Below are positions 25,150 to 34,900 of a stretch of DNA of 64,000 nt, piece by piece. Numbering within the stretch: position 1 is the first letter of the stretch; each line of letters starts with the position of its first letter. The DNA is from Crotophaga sulcirostris. Its lineage: Eukaryota; Chordata; Aves; Cuculiformes; Crotophagidae. The notes under the pieces are model-generated. The model was not told where the DNA came from and did no database searches. It saw only the letters and a program-made list of their open reading frames with translations. The stretch lies in the NCBI GenBank assembly GCA_013397455.1, contig VYZB01000329.1, positions 339,779 through 403,778 on the forward strand. Direction: 5' to 3'. A program made the position numbers and the translations under genes.

Positions 25150-28100
25150 GTACCCATGTTTCCTCCCAGGAGGAAATTACAGCTTCTCTGGGGCCACCCT
25201 CAATTTCAGGGGAATTTTGAATGATTTAGGATCACTACAAATTTCTGGTCATGATCCCAGTAAGTCTGAAGAGGATGCAGTTTTGCAGCCTGAAGGTGCA
25301 TTAGGCATAATAGCCCCACTTGTGTTTTGCTCTGCTAAAAGGACACCATTATCCTAAGTCCCTGGTAATTGCTGAACTGTTACACTTTAGCAAATTTCCA
25401 TGAAAGATATACAAGTCCCCAGAGATGTTCTGGCACAGAAGTGTTAAGTGCAGTATCCTTATTTTTTAAGTAGGTGATTCTTTCTACATAAATGTCCCAT
25501 GCACAAAGGTAAGATGACCCTCTGGAGACATTAAACAGCCTTTTTACCTCCTCTGTGCCTTGTTCACAGCCAGCCAGCATCCTACCTTCCCACTCCAGCC
25601 CTGCTTTGCTTATTTGTGTTTATGGTACACAAGGCGGTAGATAAACAAAAAGGGGTTTTAGACAGTTTCTGTTCTTAGCTGGAACTTTCAGTTACACATT
25701 AGGGAACAGAAGTGTGGTACGACCCTCTGTTTATTTGTGGTTCTTTTAAGTGATGTCCAGAGACCTACATTTCATGGTTGTTTGAAAGTTTATATAACAG
25801 TGGGAAGCTGTTAAACAGCAGTTTACCTTCATTTTTTTGCTTTTTTTTTTCCTTCATGTAAAGGATTTGAAATTAACACTCATTCTGCCATATTATTTTA
25901 GTTATTACTCAACATTCTCCAGGTTTTCTTTTCCCCTAGAATTTATGTTTCCATTAAGTAATGATAAGACCATTCATGTCAACAAATTTAAAATCTGTTA
26001 AGTAATTCTATGTACATTAAAACAGCCCTTGAAATATTTACAATTAATTGCTGTTCTTCTCTCAGAAAAAAATTGTTTTATAATTAAAAAGAAAAATCTG
26101 CATTGTTCAATAAATAAGGTAGCCTATAAATAAGGCAAAAAGTATTTCAAAAAAAGAACTAAATATTTTTTTTCATTTCCTTGCATTCTATTGAGTAATA
26201 TGTAATTCAATCTTAAACTAACTGGATATGTTATTTGAAACGTTCACAACGTTCTTGCATGTCTCCCAGTTCCTAAATATTTTTCATGTACAAACACTCT
26301 TAGGATCTCTATAACTCTGTATTTAGGATATAAGCTTTTTTTTCACATGCCTAAAATCTCCCTTTTTTTCTTTGTATAATTTGACTCTCATTCTGTTTTC
26401 TTGAGTCAATAGTATTTTTGCTTTCCTGCACGATCCACTATTTTTACTGCATTATATAGCTGCAGCTCCTTCCAACAGAGAAAACTTCTTTAATTTAAAA
26501 AAAAAAAGTTAAAAAAATAAATTGAAATTAAATATATACTTTATTTACAAGCCAGATCTTAATGCAGAGTCACTTTGCGGTATTGGCTATGTTTTTTTGC
26601 TTCAAATGATTTCAAACCTTCAAGCTAAGAAACATAAAACAACCTTAATGTAAATCATTTAGCTTATAAACTTGATTTTGACTAAAAAATAACTGCATAA
26701 AAACTGCCAAAATTTTAATGAAAAGTATGCATTTTCTTGGCTCCTTGTAATAGGATGAAAGAAAACCCACTTTTTAATTATGATTTTAAGTGTTTGGAAA
26801 ATAATTTTAAACTTCAGTCTGAAAGACAAGCCAGTTATGTTGTTTTTAAAATTATTTGTGTCCAGGAATTTTTCTGGGAGAACATAAATGGAATTCATAG
26901 TAAAATAAATTTAATATAATTCCATCACTTTTTTGGAAAGCTCACATGACACAGCCATATCCCATTAATTCACAGCAATCACTAGAAGGCCAACTGAAAA
27001 CTACAGAATAATATAAGCTAGAGCCAAAAAATTTAAACGGTTCACTACGCAAGACCTCATTTATTTTAGTTTTTTTTCTTTTTAGAAAAAAAGGACATAT
27101 TGTCTTCCCCTTGTTAACTTTGTACAATAACTTTAATTCAAATGACTGTATTTTATAAAAACAATTACGTTTTAGGGTCATGAATTCTCACGGTATAACA
27201 TTATGTGTTTATATTTTTTCTGGAACGCTTCTGGATGCAGATTCAGACTGTGCTACAAACGTGAAATATTCTTCACTGCAAAGCAATGACTGAAACAAAA
27301 TTTCACTTCTAAAGTTGCTGAAAGCTCCAGAGTTCCCGAAGACAATTTTTTCTTGTTATCATTACTAGTATTTGTCAAGCTATTTCTTCTATTCTCTAAC
27401 TCTTCCTGAAAGAAAACGTTGGTGAGTGACAGAACAGCCAATCCAATGTCATTAAAACTGGCTGTAATAAACCTTACTATAGTGAAACTGCACTAAGACT
27501 GCAACAAAACAAAAATTGCAGAGCATGTTTTTTTTTTTAATGTGTACACTACATTTACAGAGCCGCTTGAAAAGCCAAAGTTTTTAGAGGGGGAAACAGC
27601 CACATTGAATATCTTAATAGGTAATAAGAAAAATAATAAGGATCTCCGAGGACGACCACCAGTACAACTCACAACTGTGACTTTTGAACATTGAACCTAA
27701 GTTTGGCTGAGAGTTAAAAGGCAGATGTGGTGTGAGCGCTCTAATTCACAGTTAATAACTTCCCCCTCCTCAAACATATACAAGGGGGGAAAAAAAAAAA
27801 AAAAAAAAAAGAGATTCAAAAGATAGAAAGCCCTGTTTAGGCCAACAAGTTGTTAAATTTCTCAAGCAAGGACAGTTTTCTAAGTACAATCATTTCCTCC
27901 AACAAGGTAACTCATGTAAACACCATCAGGGTCGTATTGTTTGTTCTGCGCTGCCAGATGGGGGATATAAACCATGCAGAAACAATTTCAGATTTCCACC
28001 CTGATTAGTTCATCTCGAATATTTTCACAGTGTGAATCTCGAAGTCAGAAGTTTACATAATGGTTATAAATTAGGGAGAAATCCTGCTGCCAAGAAAGTC

Positions 28101-28189
28101 ACACTCAGGCAAACAAACTGTCTCCTTCTTAACATGTTTTAGGTGTTGCTTATCAAACGCATTCACAGCTGTAGGTGGAAAAAGAGCTT
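25150..28189. other. AT-rich non-coding DNA, no gene seen
   Basis: No recognisable frame or element. It is rich in A and T runs, ending with an A21 run (27790-27810) directly after six G. Confidence 0.6.
27790..27810 (+). repeat. A21 homopolymer
   Basis: Twenty-one A preceded by GGGGGG (27784-27789). It could be a poly(A) tail of a retrocopy, but no coding-like sequence is seen just upstream. Confidence 0.9.
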
Positions 28190-28560
28190 CAACTCCTGCC
28201 CAGTTTTTTAGGTTACTGTTTTCCCATTGCAGGCTGTTTAGTGGTGATTTACCCGGTGAGGAGCCTCTCAGCCCCAGCCCCATCCATGCCCACAGGAGGA
28301 GGCTTGTGATAGCCGACAGCTCCCCCCGTGGGTCGATTGAAAGCCCACAGCCTCGCGAAAACCTTCGAGGAGCTCTGATCCGCATCCGTGGGCCAGGGAG
28401 AAACTTCACCGAGCAAAAGTATTCTCCTCTACTCCCACTCCGAGAGTCCTTCATACAGTTTTGCTGCCAGGCAGCCTAAGGAGTGGCCGGATCCTGCACC
28501 CCCTACACTCCTCGCAGGGCATCGTGCACACCGACAACACCATGAGCTTCTTGCAGGTTT
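28190..28560. promoter_or_regulatory. GC-elevated CpG-bearing patch, possible promoter
   Basis: Composition rises sharply above the neighbouring DNA. Several CpG words are retained, for example around 28325-28400 (GGGTCGATTG, CCTCGCGAAAACCTTCGAGG). A TATAAA word lies at 28065-28070 on the plus strand, and a minus-strand frame of 127 codons spans 28071-28454 without any recognisable motif. CpG retention suggests germline hypomethylation or selection. Could be a promoter of a non-coding RNA or an old exon; no direct proof. Confidence 0.3.
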
Positions 28561-28854
28561 TTAGTCATCCCAAAACATAAGCCTTAAAACCAGTATTGTC
28601 TTACAAAAATCTCAACAGAATCCCTGTTCTTATTGGAATTGGTGGTCGCTGTGGTTAAAAAGAAAATAAAAATCTCAAGGTATCAGTAGATAACAAACAC
28701 CCGAGGAAGGTTTGTGCAAGGGCAACTCTGGAGGCACGGTCAAACGCAGTAGGCAAAAGGTAAAGTTTACACATTCTTTTCAACTGGCTTGGCTGAGTGA
28801 TAAAGACAGCAAAGTGCACGCAATCTTTTCAACTTAAAATTCTTCATGTGCCAG

Positions 28855-28862
28855 TTACGTAA
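28855..28862. promoter_or_regulatory. TTACGTAA PAR-bZIP type palindrome
   Basis: The exact palindrome TTACGTAA is the established optimal site of PAR-bZIP and E4BP4/NFIL3 factors. A single 8-bp match has little weight, but it falls between two CpG-rich patches. Confidence 0.25.
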
Positions 28863-28889
28863 TTGAAATTTCTGGGTATTATAAGTAAG

Positions 28890-29170
28890 GGGGTAAATTC
28901 TACCCTCTGATATATGCACAGGTTCAGGTTTCCTTTAGGATCATCTGGGTTAATGTACATATGTGTCAGGACAGAGTTGAGCACTATCTCTGTGGAACAG
29001 CAAACCATGTTAGGTCAAACAAGCCGGTTTCATTTAACACTAAGCACGTTTAAGAAGCAATGTCAGAGTTCAGTTCCAGTGGCTCACGATGTAAATCAGG
29101 AACCATGAAGCCAGACACCTACCCAGATCTCGTACCAAATTTGCACTAGGATTACTCCACTGAAATAAAT
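28890..29170. repeat. Possible ancient amniote repeat relic
   Basis: GGGTAAATTCTACCCTCTGA at 28891-28910 and the ATTACTCCACTGAAATAAAT stretch near 29151-29170 recall the GGCCAAATTCTGCCCT ... ACTCCATTGAAGTCAAT module common in old amniote LINE/SINE tails. The match is from memory and degenerate. An alignment against amniote repeat models is needed to name it. Confidence 0.3.
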
Positions 29171-29376
29171 CAATTCTTTACTAGGAATCCATCCTACTGT
29201 CATATGAGCAGTTCATAAACTTTACGCAAACAAGGAAATCGCACTATGCAGGTGAGTAAATTTATCCCTGTGGTTTAAATACTTGCTACAGTTACTTTTT
29301 TTTGTTGCTGATGCTGAAACATTTTCAGCTGAAAATTACTTTTCTTTTCATAGGAAAATTTTGCAGGAAATACCTG

Positions 29377-29600
29377 CTTTTCCTCTCCTCTCCTCCCCTC
29401 TTTTCTTTTCTTTTCTTTTCTTTTCTTTTCTTTTCTTTTCTTTTCTTTTCTTTTCTTTTCTTTTCTTTTCTTTTCTTTTCTTTTGTTTTCTTTTCTTTTC
29501 TTCTCTTCTCTTCTCTTCTCTTTTATTTTCTTTTCTTCTCTTCTCTTTTATTTTCTTTTCTTCTCTTTGCCTCCAAATTTATTTTTCCTTTCTCTTCTCT
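29377..29600. repeat. (TTTTC)n/(TTCTC)n pyrimidine microsatellite
   Basis: A nearly pure polypyrimidine tract. It starts with TCCTC units, then has 16 perfect TTTTC units (29401-29480), one TTTTG, further TTTTC units and then TTCTC and TTTTATTTTC variants. Open frames across it on the plus strand (29283-29615, 29302-29685) translate only to F/L/S repeats and are not genes. Long homopurine-homopyrimidine DNA of this kind can form triplex structures and is length-variable. Confidence 0.97.
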
Positions 29601-30044
29601 CCTCTGCCTCCCTGACAAACGTGTAAAGACCATACAAATGAAAACAGTCCATAAATGTATTTTCAAAAATTTTCTAGCTAGATGACAGCTTTTGACTTTT
29701 TAGTGAAAACTCTTTTTTTTTTAATAGGAAGGAAAAGGAATGTTTCTGTTAATTCCTTTACCTACAGAAGCAGAGAAAAGCTTTTCAGAAGAGCAGATGG
29801 AGACCTAGAGTGCAGTGGGCAGAATCCCACCCCAATTCATGTGCAGCATATTTGGTCGTATTTCACCAGGTGGTCAGACCTGTGCTAACATCTCCCCTTT
29901 ACATCGGTTCTGCAAAATTATCCCCTATGCTGAAGGACCTCGAGTACTAAAAAAAAATCTTGAGGGAGTGTATGCTGTGTGTTCAGAGGAGTTTCCCACG
30001 CTCACGGTCAATACGTTGCTGAATTATTTTTGACTCTTCTGACG

Positions 30045-30600
30045 AGCTGGAACAACAGAGATGCCCCTCGCGTCGCTTCGCTGCGGAGCGGGGCGGGCGG
30101 GTCCGGGGGGGCGATGGGACACGGCAGGAGCCGAAGGGGCTGCCCTGCTGCGGGTTTCGGGCTCCCCAGCAGCCCTGGAGCGGCAGGGGCACCTTCGCAC
30201 CTTGGGGCTGGTGGCGGCGAGCGAGGCGTGCGAGCCCCGCGGGGGCTGCGGGACAGGGGGGGCTTGGCCGCTGCCGTCGCCCCTCTGCCATCGCCTCTGC
30301 GCTCCTTCCCCCGCAGAAGCTGTTAAACGGCGCCTCCTGCCTACCGGCAGGAGAAAACTACCTTTGGAAGCTTCGCTTCGGCTTCTCCCCGTTGCCGCGC
30401 CGCGGCTCTGCCCGTTGCCCTGCTGAGGATTCGCCCATCGCAGCACCGAGCTGCTGGTGGGGCCGCGGGGCACCTCCTGAGGTGCCTCTCCCTGCAAGGG
30501 GACAGAGGGGTGGCCAGGGCACTCCAGGGCTTGGTGCCGCAGCACTGACCAAGGTCTCCCTGCCCCACACCAGGAGTGGCCTCTGTGAGACCCACCTGAG
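30045..30600. promoter_or_regulatory. CpG-island-like block, possible promoter or first exon
   Basis: About 500 bp of strongly GC-rich DNA with dense CpG (for example CCTCGCGTCGCTTCGCTGCG at 30066-30085) in a window that is otherwise AT-rich. An Sp1-type GGGGCGGGC word lies at 30090-30098. A CTCCTTCCCCCGCAG stretch at 30302-30316 resembles a 3' splice acceptor, and a perfect 8-bp hairpin (30334-30353) follows it. Open frames exist in several frames and both strands, including one of 378 codons on the minus strand (30024-31160), but GC-rich DNA yields these by chance and that frame runs through a CR1 tail. No protein is recognised. CpG islands usually mark promoters, so an unannotated transcript start is plausible. 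Confidence 0.55.
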
Positions 30601-30690
30601 CTCACTTCAAGACGTGGATGGAGATGGACAGGCACCACCAGAGCCCAGCATAGGTCACTCTTCATCAGACACCTCACAAACCAGAGGAAT

Positions 30691-30801
30691 TTAGTGCCAT
30701 GGTTTGGATGATGGGTTGGTGTTAGTGTTGGGTTATAGGTTGGACTCGATGATCTCAGAGGTCCTTTCCAACCTTGTGATGCTGTGATACTGTGATACTG
30801 T
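30691..30801 (+). mobile_element. CR1 3' tail fragment, plus strand
   Basis: About 110 bp matching the extreme 3' end of the same CR1 subfamily as at 31478, 52262 and 63799: TTAGTGCCATGGTTTGGATG, GGTTGGACTCGATGATCTCA and a tail of TGATACTGTGATACTG units. It starts at the last codons of ORF2 (A-M-V stop). Being 3'-complete and severely 5'-truncated, it is a separate insertion from the one 680 bp downstream. Confidence 0.92.
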
Positions 30802-31477
30802 AACCACGCTCCACAAGCGCCTGTGTTCTTCACTGAGTAGCACTGGAGCATTGCATAGGAACAAAGACTAACTGAGCTGCAAGGTGAGCTGACCCCTGTT
30901 TGCAGACCCAAGCTATAGCAGGTGCTGTCTGCAAGGGCCCTGCCTCCTCTTGGATTACCAGTTCCCTTTGTTTCCTGCCTGCAAACCAACAAAAACCCCA
31001 GGAACTTTTGACAGCGTTCAGCTATGGAGGTCGCTGTCCTTACCCAACACCTGGTGCATTTTGAGCTGCTGTGGTGCACAGAGAAATCTTCACACCCTGG
31101 CAAGACAGCATTTTGAGTAAATATTGATTGCAGAAGTAGAAAGGGAAACCCTGGTGCCATTCATGCTTGTTCTGCTCCCATTGTACACAGTTTCAATATT
31201 GTTAAAGTTAAATGAGTTTAGAACAAGCAGTTTTCAGAGGATAATAGGGCAGCCAGACTTCTGTGGAATATATATGCTAAATATGATTTATTTGTTAATA
31301 TGTGTAAGGGAACCTACTTTCAGGTATGAATAGTGCAACTTCAGGTTTTTTGGCTCAACCGTCACTCAGGCCAAATAGGACAGACAATGTTAAGCCTCAA
31401 GACTTTAGTCTGCCATAGTTAACAGTGTAAATCTCTGATTTTCATATTGACAAATGTTTTCTTTTCTAAGTAAATGT
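30802..31477. other. Non-coding spacer between two CR1 insertions
   Basis: No recognisable gene or repeat. Composition falls from mixed to AT-rich toward 31477. Confidence 0.5.
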
Positions 31478-31997
31478 CTGCGTACAGTTCTGGGCCCCTC
31501 AGTTTGGGAAAGATGTCAGGATACTGGAGGGTGTCCAGAGGAGAGCAACAAAGATGGTGAAAGGGCTGGAGCACAAGCCCTACGAGGAGTGACTGAGGGA
31601 GCTGGGGCTGTTTAGTCTGGAGAAGAGGAGGCTCAGGGGTGACCTTATTGCTCTCTACAACTACCTAAAAGGAGGTTGTAGTCAAGCGGGCGTTGGTCTC
31701 TTCTCACAGGTGACCAGTGACAGAACTAGAGGGCACAGACTTAAACTTCGTCAGGGGAGGTTTAGACTTGATGTTAGGAAGAAGTTCTTCACTGAAAGGG
31801 TGATTGGCCACTGGAATGCGCTGCCCAGGGAGGTGGTGGAGTCGCCGACCCTGGATGTGTTTAAGGGAAGACTGGATGAGGCACTCAGTGCCATGGTTTA
31901 GGTGATGAGATGGTGTTAGTGTTGGCTTATAGGTTGGACTTGATGTTCTCAGAGGTCTCTTCCAACCTGGTTATACTGTGATACTGTGACTGTGATA
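31478..31997 (+). mobile_element. CR1 LINE, 5'-truncated, plus strand, relatively young
   Basis: It holds about 520 bp of CR1: the ORF2 C-terminal region and the 3' UTR, ending with GATACTGTGATACTGTGACTG. Plus frame 31710-31901 gives a clean ORF2 C-terminus ([17 protein letters not shown] and [15 protein letters not shown]) ending at a stop after A-M-V. Upstream in the same frame a TGA stop occurs at 31590-31592, where the 3108-4040 copy has an arginine in its E-E-R-L-R-E-L-G motif, so a CGA-to-TGA CpG transition is likely. The surviving reading frame and few differences from the copy at 63799 indicate recent age. Confidence 0.95.
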
Positions 31998-34900
31998 GTG
32001 CACCCAGCAAGCGTTATATGAAGCATAAATATTGTAAATGCAATTAGGACTTCTGTAGATGATTTGAAACACAAGGCATAAGATGCTTCCCTAGACTTCC
32101 TCACATCATTTCTCACACTTATGGCAACACATCCAAGTGGATATGGAAGTCTGTTCCAGTAACATTGAGAAGGACGTGTTTTTGCTCTCACATCTAAATG
32201 TAGTCCTCCTGAGCTTTCTGCCCATAAGATATAGAGTGCACCATCTGGATATTTCAGCCCTGATGAAGATGACAGTACTTTAGCCTTTTCAAAACATCTC
32301 TGAACTATGTCAAAAAACATTCCTGGTTGTATTCAGCTACGTTTTTCAGTCCTGTGGATGATATCTAGCTGTTCTATCGAAATGCATAGCATATACCATA
32401 ATTGCAGGCTTTTGCATCAGCATTTAAAACAACTGTTCTCAGAATATCTCCAAGATTCACACTCTGTAGAGCACTGCCTCTCTCTTATAAACACAACTAA
32501 CTCAAGGAAGAATATATAAACTCTCCCTTCACTCAGCTTTGCCCTTCTCTCTTTAGTAAAGGAAGAATCTCAGCTTAATGCAGTCATATCTTTGGTGACT
32601 ACACATCTGCAGCCTTTCAAGAGGCAGTTGTTCTCACTCAGGCTCTTCTTTTAGATCCTAAAAAAACAGAGAGCATGGGCAAATATTATCTAAATGGAAG
32701 CTTTCCTCTCAAGGTGGAAAAAGATATTCACCTGATTCCCAAAACCGATATCTCTATAATCCACCTCTCATGCTAGGAACATCATGCTGCTGCCACAATG
32801 CTATCTCAAAGTAACCACAATCCACACAGACCATTTGTCACATCCTGTTTCTGGATTTCCTGGGGGCTATCTGTCAGAATTATCCAGGTGTGCAGTCAAC
32901 TTGTTCATCTCTCTTTGTTACTAATTTTTTTCTTTCTTTCTTTTCACTCAGGGAAGTCCCATGCTGCGAAAGAAAATGTGTGGGCTACAGGCAGACTACA
33001 ACTGTTACGAATGTTTATTGTATTTGCCGCTCACATGAGCAAAAATTGAAAAGTGGAAAGTTTTTTGAGTTGTCATTAAAATCTCAGAAATGACCTGTTT
33101 CTTTTTGTTTATAATTAACTTCGGTTACAGAAACCCCAAAAGTAGTTAAATACAGCTTTAAAATTGTTGCATGTGTGGGTATATTGTATCATCTGCACAA
33201 CAGGGAGACCAAAAGCTTATTTTCTCTTGCATTTCTTCACCTTGTGTTTTTCTTGTCAGTGATGCATTTAATTTAGTTGAAAAAAGAAGATGAGAACAGA
33301 GAAGTGAAGGGGGAAAGAATTTCTCCATTTAAATCTTCAAAAGGCTTTGACATGAGCTGGAGAATGGAAGGGTGGGTAGAAACCATTCCCAGAACTACTG
33401 CTTGCTGGAATCAATTTTCTGCAAGACTGGTTTCATAGTGTCACATCACATCAGATTATGTTTTGATTATTACATCTTTTTGACATTCAGAAAGAAAAGT
33501 ATTTTGCTAATTTTTTAAGTATAATTTATGAAAATACAGCAGAATTCAGCAAGCACATTGCTGAAAGCCATAAAACCACAAGAACCAGGAATATGTTCAT
33601 AAGTGCGTTTCAATGTGACAGTCACTGCTACGCCAGCTTTCTCAAAGTTGTTCATGTGTTTATTGGTCAGGTAAGAGTTAATTGAACTTCTCAAGAATCG
33701 TTTAGCCACTGAAGAGAAAACCTCATATAGCTTTATCTACAGGCAGGAAAACATTGTTAAAATTCCCAGCCATCACTACTGACTTATGATGCCTTGTCAG
33801 AGTAGCTGGAAAACATAAAAAAAAAATAAATCTTATTTCTTTTCCTAAAATAAAAAATAAAAACAAAACAAACAAAAAATCTTAAAATATTTTGAACTCA
33901 AAGAAAAACAAGAAAAAAAGTCTTAGGCTGAAACTAAAGGACATTTTTGCCCCCCATGCACATAAAAAAAATCAGTAAAAGGTTTGTTTTTCGCATTGAG
34001 CATGCAACGTTACAACACATAAGGAAATCTTTTCTGAAAGTCAGAAACATCTGTAACTACAATTTCAATGCCTACAGTGCATTACAATGCCCAAGTTTAA
34101 TTTGGAAACTCACTGTACAAGATACTTAAAACAGAATCATAACAGGCTTCTTTAATCAGAGATGTCTATTCCAATCCTTTTCATTGAAGACAACATGGGC
34201 AATTCCGTGGCTGACAACAGTGGGGCCAGATAAGCCACAAGGTTTTACACAACCCACCAGAAGAGTAGGCTCTTGTCTTATCGTACCTTAATCGTTGGCT
34301 CTGAGGAGTCACAGGCGGGGATGATGCCTTGAGAAACATCAGTTACGTGGTTGTAGCTGGGGTTGGAGGGGCAGGTAGTTTTAACTCATTTAGCAGCACC
34401 ATCTCTGCAATCGCTTGTGGGGGTGATTCAGGATCAAGGTCCATTCAGACTCAGCGTTCCCCACCAACACCGTCCATCTGCCAAAAGTGGAAGATGGGAG
34501 AGGGACCACACATAGCCACAGTGCCTGCCTGTTAACAATTAAAATCTACTTGAAAAAAATTAACAATGAAAACACTTAGCTATGTCATATTCATTCCCTG
34601 ACACATTAATTATGAGGTGAGCCCTTACTTACACACATATTTTTGATATCAGACTTCCCACACTCTATTATAGTCTCCTTTTTACATTTTTTTTAATGTA
34701 GGTTGGCTGGTAGCATATGATATATTGTGGGTTTTCATGAATATGTTATATGCGCATAAATTTGGTATAGTGGGAGAAAGAGAGCCCGTGGGTCAGTCAC
34801 ATAAATAACTAAGAAATAGAAACAAGTAACAGCCATCATATCCTCTCATAGCATGACAAAAAGCAAGTTGGCTGATTCACCTGTACCCTCTAGCTTGTCG

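Noticed and set aside
28071..28454. 127-codon minus-strand open frame
   Set aside because: No recognisable motif and no supporting splice or start context; kept only as part of the CpG-bearing patch.
29283..29685. Two plus-strand open frames of 110 and 127 codons
   Set aside because: They are translations of the TTTTC microsatellite (F/L/S repeats).
30024..31160. 378-codon minus-strand open frame, the longest in the window
   Set aside because: It spans the GC-rich block and the CR1 tail at 30691-30801, part of it is just translated tail repeat, and no domain or codon pattern supports a gene. GC-rich DNA lacks stops by chance.
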